Shown: piece after piece, positions 56,047-64,000 of the stretch | Position numbering within the stretch: position 1 is the first letter of the stretch | Layout of the letters: the number at the start of each line of letters is the position of its first letter | Made by a program: the position numbers and the translations under genes | Notes under the pieces: generated by a model | What the model saw: the letters and a program-made list of their open reading frames with translations, nothing else | Databases searched by the model: none | Told to the model about the DNA's origin: nothing | Assembly: GCF_000687475.1 (NCBI RefSeq) | Contig: NC_057321.1 | Location: 992,001 to 1,056,000, forward strand | Source: Ustilaginoidea virens | Taxonomy: Eukaryota > Ascomycota > Sordariomycetes > Hypocreales > Clavicipitaceae | Length of the DNA: 64,000 bases | Reading direction: 5' to 3'

Positions 56047-57099
56047 CTATTGAGGCCTGTAATATGTCCATTTCAAGGGCTGGCTAGAGCCTGCTTGCGA
56101 ACTCATCTGCGAAGATGAGGGACTTGGCCCTGGGCCAGGAGTCCGCGAAACTTGAGGTGCTGGAGCTGTTACTTGAAATGGTCCGTTATATTGAGCCATG
56201 TGACCTGATGCAGCCGGCCAAGTTGCTGTTGAAGGGGCAACTTGAGGAGGCGGTTGAATATAATAATGTTGCATCAAAGCAGCCTGTGTAGCTTGGTGCG
56301 AGGCCTGTAGAGCCTCAACAGAGCCTGCCAACTTTGCGACAGCATTCTGAAGCTCTTGGAGCCGCCTTAGGCCCTCCTCGTGCGCCTTTTCCTGTTTCCT
56401 CGGTTCCCCTGCGCTGCTACGGCTTGATGATGATGCGGCTGCCGATGCCGCCGCCGATGCCGCCGCCGATGCCACTGACGACGCTCTGGTTCTAGGGGCT
56501 TCAACTTGACCGGAGGCCTGTGTCGATGTTCCGGCCTGATTTCTGCCTAATCGTAGCTTTCGCTTAAAAATAAACACATCCAGGGCGTTGATCAGAAGCC
56601 CAGGATGTTCACGCGTGATTTGTTCCGCAATTTGCCGCGCCGTTAGTTGTTTTCCTTGGGCTTTTATCTCCACTAATGAAAGAAGCCTCTCCTGGCCGAA
56701 TCGTTGCTGACTTTGTCGCCGTAACGCGCTTGAACTAATGAGGGAAGCGATTCGATCATGATTGTGTGACGAATGCAAGACTTTGAGATGAAATAAATTA
56801 TCGTAACGGTTGTAGCGAATCCGGGCTCGAAAGGGACAGTTGCTCTTATGTGACGAGGTATTATATATGCCTTTTTTATTTGACCATTGGCGATACCGAC
56901 CGCTTTGGTTGCATTGCAGCGTGAGACCTACTACCGAAGTTGTGCGAGGATTGCGTTGCTTGCTGCTGATGGTGCATACGAAGCCCTCGAGACGTTGATG
57001 GTCCTGAATAGCGGTGATTGCATCTTCATATGCATGATATCCACACTCGATTTGAGATAAAGGCATGATGTAGGCCGTCGGGGTCGCTTCTGAGGCCAT
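56047..57099 (-). CDS. FAR1-type (WRKY-GCM1 zinc) DNA-binding protein without transposase
   Basis: This single-exon ORF of 350 residues starts at ATG 57099. The first 120 residues form a FAR1-like domain: GYHAYEDAITAIQDHQRLEGF, then cysteines in LQCNQSG and NCPFRARI, and the histidines of HSSHNHD, i.e. a C-C-H-H zinc site. A short helical region (about 130-185) with ARQIAEQITREHPGLLINAL follows. Then come Ala/Ser repeats, a coiled coil (RRLQELQNAVAKLAGSVEAL) and a P/Q/S-rich tail. FAR1 domains usually form the N-terminus of Mutator-like transposases; the MULE catalytic domain is absent here. It may be a shortened element product or a domesticated DNA-binding protein. A terminal-repeat element lies 217 bp beyond its stop. 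Confidence 0.75.
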   Translation of the reverse strand: MASEATPTAYIMPLSQIECGYHAYEDAITAIQDHQRLEGFVCTISSKQRNPRTTSVVGLTLQCNQSGRYRQWSNKKGIYNTSSHKSNCPFRARIRYNRYDNLFHLKVLHSSHNHDRIASLISSSALRRQSQQRFGQERLLSLVEIKAQGKQLTARQIAEQITREHPGLLINALDVFIFKRKLRLGRNQAGTSTQASGQVEAPRTRASSVASAAASAAASAAASSSSRSSAGEPRKQEKAHEEGLRRLQELQNAVAKLAGSVEALQASHQATQAALMQHYYIQPPPQVAPSTATWPAASGHMAQYNGPFQVTAPAPQVSRTPGPGPSPSSSQMSSQAGSSQPLKWTYYRPQ

Positions 57100-57663
57100 C
57101 GCGCAGGCAAGAGTCGTGATTGATGTGTCTTGTGTGGAAAGGAGAATGGGTGCCGTGTACGGAGTTGGAAAGAGGAGAAATGTGTGTTGCGTAGCTGCTG
57201 ATAGAAGAATGGTTGCGAAGGCACAAGGTTCGTTTCGGGTTTAGCGGCTACTGCATGTCTGATGACTAACTTGGCTAGGTACATTCCTAGGTACCTAACT
57301 GTCAGGAAGACTCTTTTCCCTCCTCACGCTTCAGTCCAATATACCACCTTAGCCCTACCTAGCCTTCTTACATTCTCACAGTAAGTAGGATTTATTGTGT
57401 TATTCTTATATGTAGTAATCACGTGTGCTGTGGTCATCTGTGCTGTGGTTGTGTGCCGCGGTCGCCTGTGGGCGGTTTCCCCCAATTACCTACACTTTAA
57501 AGGTTTAAAGTAGTAAAAATAAGAAAGGTCACTGCTTAAAGGAAGACATGTGCGAAGGTTATATATTCCGTTTTGGGATTAGGGTCATTGCATGTTCGAA
57601 AATCCTTCCTTGCATGTTGAGGTGTACCCAAGCTATCGTCAACTTGTTTATGTGCTCGCTGAC
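57100..57663. other. Intergenic region upstream of the FAR1-type gene
   Basis: There is no gene. It holds TAGGTACAT and TAGGTACCT motifs (about 57276-57298) and a short CTGTGGT/TGTGCTGTGG imperfect tandem at about 57428-57475. Confidence 0.5.
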
Positions 57664-57803
57664 TGTCAGGATGTACACGGGAAGATACGAAATTAAATAA
57701 TGATGACAAGCAGCAGCTGACCGATACTCGTTGTAACAGCCATTTATAGTAGGAATAGGAGTAGCCTTAAGGGGCTACTGTTCCACCGATATCCCCGGCA
57801 ACA
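57664..57803 (-). mobile_element. Solo LTR related to family-C Copia, with target duplication
   Basis: This 140-bp segment begins TGTTGCCGGGGATATCGG and ends CATCCTGACA in element sense, and is flanked by CTGAC on both sides (57659-57663, 57804-57808). It shares GGAACAGTAGCCCCTTA and a TATAAAT box with the 194-bp family-C LTR but is shorter and diverged. It lies 110 bp past the ATPase gene stop. Confidence 0.88.
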
Positions 57804-57913
57804 CTGACAGCTTTAGATGGAGTGCTGCGAGCTGCTGCAACGTTTCTTTGCTGCTGCTCCCCCCACATCTGCTGCTCCTCGAACAAGCATCGATCCCTTG
57901 CCGCTTCGCAAGT

Positions 57914-59792
57914 CTACGAACTCTCCCGAGGTCTCTCGAGCCTTACAGTAAACTCGCCCTTGCCTCTAGCAATGCCGTACTGGCCACCAAGTACCAAGTC
58001 CTTGGCAACTAGTTCCCTTGTTCGGCCCAAGCTCTCAATGGCGGCGATGCGCTCAACCGTGTCCTCCAGATGCTTCTTGAAGCCTGGCTGGCTGCATATT
58101 TCCCGAAACGCGAGCTGCATCGGCACACTGCTGGCCCGCACATCCGCCTGGCTCGTGATTGTGAACAGGTTCAGGCTGTCAAGATCGCGGATGAAGTCGC
58201 ATCGCGTCATGATTTCTTGCGCGACATGAAACGGGTAGGTCGGCAGCATGTGGCCCTGCCGCGGGTCGTAGGTGCCAGCCATTTCGGCTTCCTTTTCAAC
58301 GAGGGCTTGCGCCAGGACCATGGCGGCCGCCTAGAAAAGGGTGAAAAAAAAAAAAAAAAAAAAACGAGTCGAGCGGCAGTCGTTAGCTTTTTTTTTGTGC
58401 CTTGGGCCCAAAGGATTGGGTAGGAAAAGGGGCAACGCGAAACTTACGGCCCATTTCTGCTGGTTCATGACGTCGTCGTCCATGTCAGCTCCCATTATCC
58501 AGCACTGGTTGAGGAACCATTTCTTCTCAATGTCCTTGATTTTCTCGCACATGGCCATCATGTCGTGACTCTTGGCCACGCGGTTGAGAAAGCTCAGTCT
58601 GCCTCCCACGCGGTCGTAAACGTCGTCCAGCTGAGCTTCCGTCAACCTTTCCCCAAAGTACCGCAGGCGGTACCGCTGCAACGCCTGGACCGCCTGCTGC
58701 TTTGGCAAGTCCGTCACCGGCAGCACCTCCATCCTCGTCGACAGCTGCTTGAAGCGCTCGTATACCCAGTAGTCGTCCGAGTTGAAGACCATGGTGACCA
58801 GTCCCGCGGCCGCCCACTGCTCGGCGCGCTGCTGGAGCAGCTCGATGAGGTTCCGGCCGTCGTCGTCGTTGCGCATGAGATGCATCTGGTTGACAATGAC
58901 GACGAGGGGCTTTCTCCTCGCGGGGAACAGCTTCATGGCCACCTTCTCCAGCTTGTTGAGCGCGCGCTCGATGTCGAGGAGGGCGCCCATGTCCCTGGGG
59001 CCCTTTTCGCTAAAGTATCCGCCGATGTAGTCCTCGTGGAACTCGTAGTCGAGCGCCTTCCCCAGGCGTATTCTCACGATTTCCGGGTCGGCGTGAGCCT
59101 CGAACATGGCAACGCCGTCGCCATCGACCTTGCGCATGGCCTCGATGAGCATGCTGCTTTTGCCCGAGCCCTTTTCGCCCAAGATCAGGTAGTAGTGTCC
59201 GACTTCCTGGCCCGCGACGATGCGGTCCACGTGTTCCTGCTCGGGTCGTCTCACCCAATGCTCCTCGCTCGAAGGGTGACTGTGGGGGACATCCTTTCCC
59301 ACGGCGGCCAGTTCGAGAACAGGATCGCCGGGCTCAAACGCCCGGGTCATCTTCTGCAGTACGAGCATCTTGTAGGATTTGTGGTAGATGTAGGCCGCTG
59401 CTGCGAAGCCGACCCCCAAGACGCAGATGGAGGCAAAGGTGGTAGCAGCGGATTCGCCCATTTTGGCAAACACGGATGCGTCGCCCGACCTGGTCTGTCG
59501 GCCGGCATTGCTGTCCTTGCCCGGCTGATTATGTTCTAGTTGACAACGGGTCAGAACAGCGCTTCGCCGGGCAGGGGAAAACTAGCAGAGGCCATGCTTG
59601 ACGGATCCCCCCGAGGGGGCAGGGGCTCAGTCTACTCCTACTCCGTACGCCGGCAGACTGCCGCCACTTACCGCTGCGATTTGCCCCAGGAGTCGAAAAG
59701 TGCGAGACAAGGAAACCGCCGCGCCTGCATCGCGAGGCAATCAGCCCCGAAAGCGGCCGCGGTGCACGCAAGCTTGATTTCAGGGCCGGCAT
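57914..59792 (-). CDS. Membrane-anchored P-loop ATPase, probably mitochondrial
   Basis: Three exons (59672-59792, 58448-59535, 57914-58330) give 541 residues. The first exon encodes an arginine-rich, acid-free leader (MPALKSSLRAPRPLSGLIAS) typical of a mitochondrial presequence. A hydrophobic segment (ICVLGVGFAAAAYIY, about 75-92) follows. The ATPase core has GEKGSGKSS (Walker A, about 158), KPLVVIVNQMH (Walker B-like, about 250; the usual acidic residue is N), and FNSDDYWVYERF as sensor region. A helical C-terminal domain runs through TRCDFIRDLDSLNLFTITSQ to the end. It resembles archaeal-type AAA/STAND ATPases found in fungal mitochondria; its substrate is unknown. Exon 2 to 3 is secure. 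Exon 1 is inferred from good splice signals. Confidence 0.75.
58331..58447 (-). other. Second intron of the ATPase gene, with poly-T run
   Basis: This 117-bp intron, donor GTAAGT and acceptor TTTTCTAG, contains a run of about 20 T on the coding strand. Joining gives NQQKWAAAAMVLAQAL. Confidence 0.8.
59536..59671 (-). other. First intron of the ATPase gene (inferred)
   Basis: Donor GTAAGT at 59671 and acceptor GTCAACTAG at 59536 keep frame; 136 bp. A branch-like CAACTAG lies at the 3' end. Confidence 0.55.
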
Positions 59793-60939
59793 GGTGACGT
59801 GGGACGGCCAGCGAGGCGTTTGCTACCAGGCATGCATCGTCCACCAGGCTCGGGATCGCGGCTCAAACGGCGCTTGTTTTCTCCGGGACCCCGGTTCTGA
59901 AGCTGGTGAAACGCTCAAAAGGGTGCTTGCGCAGCTTCGTCGGATGCATTGGCCAACGCTGGCCGGCGGCAGTTTGGCAATTCTGGGAAAGAGGAAGTCG
60001 GTGGTGACCCCTGACTGATCAGTGAGTGAGTGACCGACTTGCCCTCGCAGCAGTGGAGAAGACATGACTCAGACGAGACCCAGACGTTAAGTAGACTTGT
60101 TGCTACCAAAGTTGATTTCGCAACATTAAAGTGCTACAACGTCCGACATTGCATCTTCCAGCCCGTCATTTCCAAGGGCTCACTCAACCCTCAGAGCCCC
60201 GCGTCCGGCGGAAAAGGTCGCGAGTTTGCCTGATTTCTCCCGATTCCGCCCCAGTCTGCAGCAGACGATGCTTTCCAACTGCCAACTGCCAATGGATGGG
60301 TGCTGGCCGACGCTTCAGCTTGCCATGCCCTGTCGGAACGCCAGCCCGATGGTCGGGTCGACCGACGGAAGCTCAAGCACGCCCGCGCCGCTGCAAGAAT
60401 CAAACCACTTGATATGATGATATCTAGAGTTTCGGAGTGCTGCACCTGCGTCTGTGTCTCGGTCGCAGGCCTCGGAGAGGACGATGCCGCTTCAGCGGAA
60501 TGCGGAATACACACGCGCGTATGCGTCCGTGTTGCACGCCGTGACGGGGAGAAACAGAGACAAGACATGCCCACGGTCCGTGAATCACTCGACGCTGGTC
60601 ACCGAGCCCTGTCGCACCAGCCACATCATGGGCTTCGCAGGCTCGCACCTTTGTTCACATTGACAGCTGTTTGTTTCCGTCTGGCCCCCTATACAAACAG
60701 CCCCGAGCCAGGAACTTGCGCGGAACTGAGGCGAATCTGAAGAGCGTGTGATGCGCGCACGACACATCGACCAAACTCCATTGCCCCCATCGCACGGCCC
60801 GGCGAAACACTTTACTCTCGAGCCATCCCTTCTTTTGCTGCTGTTCTTGCCTCCTCCAGCCAGCGGAAATAGCTTTCTCTGCAGCAACGCAGCCCTGCCG
60901 ACCCCAAGTACTCTGTTCTGTTCTTCCAGCAAAAGCACA
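59793..60939. promoter_or_regulatory. Divergent promoter region
   Basis: It separates the ATPase gene (-) from the gene at 60940 (+). Short open frames overlap on all strands without family features. I see no further gene. Confidence 0.5.
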
Positions 60940-62346
60940 ATGCTTCCTCACCTCGCCCGGATGGAGGGCTGGTGGCTCGGCCCAGGCTTTGACCTTCTAC
61001 TCGAGCTCGTCAACGCCGACCACGTCCACGTCGCCCGCCAGGACTGTCGCTTTCTGCACGCCATCCAAGCCAGGCTCCGCGCGTTTGACAACTCCCGAGA
61101 CGCTTTCGACCGGTGCGCCCCTCCGGCTGCCACTGCGTCTTGGGCGAGTGCGAATTCCAATCCCCGGAAAAAGCTGCGCGGCGCGTTGGAGCTCATTTTC
61201 AAACCAGCCGACGATGGAGGCTTGCAACAAGGCCAGGCGTTGGAGGGCTTGGCTCTGCTACAAGAGGTGGAGGCTCATCGCCTCGAGCTGATCAAGGCAG
61301 CCAAGCGCGCTGTGCAAAGCTGCGCAAAGGACGACGGCACGTACCACGTCGTCGACGTGTTGAATCAAACCACCACGGAGAGATACGCCTCGTTCCAGCT
61401 GGGGTTCCGCGTTCTGGTAAGGAAAAGAAAAAGAAAAAGAAAAAGAAAAAGAAAAAGAAAAAGAAAAAGAAAAAGAAAAAGAAAAAAAAAGCCTCTATTC
61501 CCGAACTGTGCCGTCGTTCATTTGATCGCTTACAGAACGGCATCGCAACAGTACTTGGTAGACGTTTTACCAACCGGTCGCATATGCCAACACGACGCCG
61601 CCAAAGCCATGGCTCGCCTCAACGCCCTGTTCCCGCCAGATCTGACAGCTCACGCGCATCAGCCCCCCAGCCTCGCTCCTTGCACCCCGGAACTACGAGA
61701 CAGCATACGATTTTGCGTTTACGAGTATTTGATGAGCGAGCATGAGAAATCTCCGCAAGATTGCGAGCTATTCATGCGCAGATTCACCCGGTCCTGCAGC
61801 TTGCCTTACGACCAGGCCCGGCATTCGCTCCTCAAGTATTCGGTAGAGTTTGAAAAGGTCGAGGAGGCGTGTCTCAGCATACTCAACGCTGCGGAAGACG
61901 CGCGTTCTACCGCAGAGCGGATAACCCGCGCTCCGAGTCTATCCCGCACGCTCTCGCCTTCATCCGACGATTCGAGAAGCTTGGAAGCAGCCCGCGATGC
62001 CTCCAGCTCGCATAGCGGCGGCGGCGGCGGCGACGCGTTTGAACAACCTGCAGACGCATCAATTCATTCCTCTGTTCGGACTTGCGCCGCTACGTGCAGC
62101 CCGCTCGACAACTACTACTCCCCTCTGCTGAAGGGGATGCCCGGTCGCGAAATATCTGCGGCAAAAACAGACGGCGCCGCATTCGCCATGGACTTTTCTG
62201 CACCCGACGTGCTCGTCTACCCCGACGACTTGTCCAAAGAGGACTTTGATATGCACCCGCTTGCCAAACATATGGACATGAGCGGCAACGAAATGGCGCA
62301 GCTGGGTCTTTTGCTCCCCAAGGAACGTCCAAGTCGAGACTTTTAG
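60940..62346 (+). CDS. Unknown fungal protein, ending at an in-frame TAG
   Basis: The ATG at 60940 lies in good context (GCACAATGCT). Exons 60940-61416 and 61552-62346 are joined over a 135-bp intron, giving 423 residues. I do not recognise a domain. The N-terminal part is helical (FDLLLELVNADHVHVARQDC, RKKLRGALELIFK). The post-intron part has LRDSIRFCVYEYLMSEHEKS and a Cys-containing helix. Then comes a Ser/Asp-rich disordered segment with a Gly5 run. The TAG at 62344-62346 falls in DFxYNFDSDDDDDDE, and the same frame remains open to the window end. This may therefore be the 5' part of a much larger protein whose frame carries a CAG-to-TAG mutation. Confidence 0.6.
   Translation: MLPHLARMEGWWLGPGFDLLLELVNADHVHVARQDCRFLHAIQARLRAFDNSRDAFDRCAPPAATASWASANSNPRKKLRGALELIFKPADDGGLQQGQALEGLALLQEVEAHRLELIKAAKRAVQSCAKDDGTYHVVDVLNQTTTERYASFQLGFRVLVRKRKRKRKRKRKRKRKRKRKRKKKPLFPNCAVVHLIAYRTASQQYLVDVLPTGRICQHDAAKAMARLNALFPPDLTAHAHQPPSLAPCTPELRDSIRFCVYEYLMSEHEKSPQDCELFMRRFTRSCSLPYDQARHSLLKYSVEFEKVEEACLSILNAAEDARSTAERITRAPSLSRTLSPSSDDSRSLEAARDASSSHSGGGGGDAFEQPADASIHSSVRTCAATCSPLDNYYSPLLKGMPGREISAAKTDGAAFAMDFSAPDVLVYPDDLSKEDFDMHPLAKHMDMSGNEMAQLGLLLPKERPSRDF
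61417..61551 (+). other. Intron with an AAAGAA microsatellite
   Basis: Donor GTAAGG and acceptor CATCGCAACAG enclose about 65 bp of AAAGAA repeats. The nearer acceptor CTTACAG at 61535 would break the frame, so I chose the second; the join reads FRVLYLVDVLPTG. Confidence 0.65.
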
Positions 62347-64000
62347 TACAATTTCGACAGCGACGACGACGACGACGACGAAGTTGAAGATTCCGGCGCG
62401 AAGATGCGCACGGCAGCGAGCCTCCGGCCGCCCAGGAACAAGGCCGCGCAGTCCAAGCATAAACAAGGAAGAAGCCATGACCTCGCACAGGTCCCTCCCT
62501 TGCCTCAAATTCCCGAAACGCTGAGGGCCGCGAAAGCTCGTTCCAAATTTGAATCGTTTCGCAAAAGAGTCAAGGCGCCCCAGCAATCCGGTGCGATTGT
62601 CAACACCGCACGAGATATGAGCCACAAGCCCGCCGGCAGCTCGTCCGACGTCAAGGTACCAAGGAGACACAGGAGGGGAAAGGTCTCGCTCAGGTCTCAG
62701 ATTTCTGAGCCGACGCTGCATTCCACAACCATGGGCTTCCCGCTGTCCGCGATGACGTGCATGACTCGGAATGCCGACGTTCGGCGGCTGAGTGACGGGA
62801 GCGCTCAGTCGCCGACCCTCGGGAACGCATCTCTCGACATCGGCACCGATTGCCGTCCTCGAGAAAAACACGTCTTCTGGCTTGCCCCCCCGCGCCTGTC
62901 GCCGATGGAAATCACCCGAGAGCACCTGATCCGCAAGGCTCGCGCTCAGAAAGTCCGAGGGATGTGCCATGTCCCGAAACTGGAGCATCGCTGGTACTGG
63001 ACTCCTGGCTGGGAGAAGTTTCTGATTCTGCCACGGGCTCCAAGCACGACCCAGCATTGCGACGTGTCTCGCGAGCTCATGCGCGTCGAGGAACAAGACG
63101 CCAACTTGCCAGCCTTGGAGTCGCTCAATCCTCCCCGGGGGAAATATGCGAGTGACGAATGTCCTCGGCTATCGCTCCACCTGGGGGGGATCAACACCCT
63201 GATGCCGTCCTTCACAAATCTAGCGTCGCTGGTGAAAGACAAGGCCGCCGTCCCGAGGGAGTTGGCTCCTCTCAGCATGAGTGGCGCGATGCGATTCCGG
63301 TCGCGCCGGCTGTCAAGCAACCCGGAAGGCAAGAGGGGTTCTCTGACCACAGTGGTCGAAGCTGCTGCGTGGGCACCTCAGTCTCATCATACAAGAGATG
63401 CATCGGAAGACACGGCCACCGGTACTGTTGCGCATGATGAGTTCTGCTTCCCCAGCCGACATGCTCTGGCGGGTCAACATGGGGTTCTGGGAGCTCCCGG
63501 GAACGTTCACGAGCGGGATCGTCTAGTCGGAGCACACCATTTGTTGGCATCTTACAAATGCAATCTCTCCGCAACGCCGAGACAGGTGTCGGACAGTTGG
63601 TCCTTCGATAGTTCATCTTCACTGACTGAGACACTCATGCCGCCGACTGGGAGAGGTCGGCCGCTCCGCGTGGACCCTGATCTTACCGCTGGAAGGATAC
63701 AGTCCATGGCCGGTTCGATTCTGACTTGTACAACATCTGAAGGCTCCAGGGTGGTGGGCTCGAGACCAGAGCACGCTTCTGGGATTCTCTTCACGCCAGT
63801 TGAAGCAAGGGGCAGGGAATCAGAATCTGTGTCGGCAAGCAGACGCAGGGATGCCAGGCCATCATCGGGTTTGCGCCGTCATTCGTTTCACGCAAAGACA
63901 CCGCCTTCCGTTGGGTCGCGCGACGGCAGCCCAGCCTCGAGTCAGAGGTACGAAGGGCCATTTGCCTCCACCCAGGGCGTTCCCCAACGTTACTTCAACA
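62347..64000 (+). CDS. Downstream part of the unknown protein, open to the window edge
   Basis: The frame continues without a stop for 551 codons. The first ATG after the TAG is at 62404. It is polar, Ser/Arg-rich and largely disordered, starting with an acidic Asp run. One better conserved-looking block (HVFWLAPPRLSPMEITREHL ... LEHRWYWTPGWEKFLILP) lies near 62865-63035. No catalytic motifs are seen. It is probably the same gene as 60940-62346. Confidence 0.55.

Noticed and set aside
58565..59539. Plus-strand open frame of 324 codons
   Set aside because: Shadow of the ATPase gene.
62059..63096. Minus-strand open frame of 345 codons
   Set aside because: Antisense to the long plus-strand frame; its poly-Val run is just the shadow of the Asp run.
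1..64000. tRNA and 5S rRNA genes
   Set aside because: I looked for typical A/B box and 5S landmarks by eye and found none convincing; a covariance search would be decisive.

Overview
The window looks like a filamentous ascomycete (Pezizomycotina, probably Sordariomycetes). The protein genes have short GT-AG introns, and GC-rich host genes alternate with AT-rich blocks in which CAG and CAA codons have become TAG and TAA, the footprint of repeat-induced point mutation (RIP). The large-subunit rRNA carries a group I intron at the site known as L1921 in insect-pathogenic Hypocreales, which weakly suggests that order.

Positions 1-28700 are a repeat graveyard. From left to right: the 3' end of a Copia element (family B), a stop-riddled Copia (family A), a chromodomain fossil of a Ty3/gypsy chromovirus, unrecognised AT-rich relics, and a reverse-strand ribosomal DNA unit (spacer with 123-bp and 77-bp tandem repeats, 28S, ITS2, 5.8S, ITS1, most of 18S). 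That unit holds group I introns in 28S and 18S. A solo family-A LTR with a target duplication interrupts the 18S, then come a complete but decayed family-B Copia, a spacer fragment, a family-B LTR and a LINE-like ORF1.

Positions 29700-41300 are gene-bearing: a UDP-glycosyltransferase (+), a small hairpin MITE, an ATM1-type mitochondrial ABC transporter (-), a young but internally deleted Copia of family C with a perfect target duplication, and a cytochrome P450 (-).

Positions 41380-51400 hold a pyrimidine-rich tandem repeat and a third family-B Copia carrying a 555-bp-arm palindrome plus a direct duplication in its integrase. This element has truncated a lineage-specific ORF.

Positions 52280-64000 are mostly host genes: a REB1/TTF-I-like Myb protein (-), a FAR1-type zinc protein without a transposase domain (-), a solo family-C LTR, a membrane-anchored mitochondrial-type P-loop ATPase of three exons (-), and a large unknown protein gene (+) with an in-frame TAG, running off the window end.

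The host genes do not form an obvious pathway. The glycosyltransferase and P450 could belong to secondary metabolism, but no synthase is present. The REB1-like gene is a candidate regulator of rDNA, but its presence in the same window as an rDNA relic may be coincidence.
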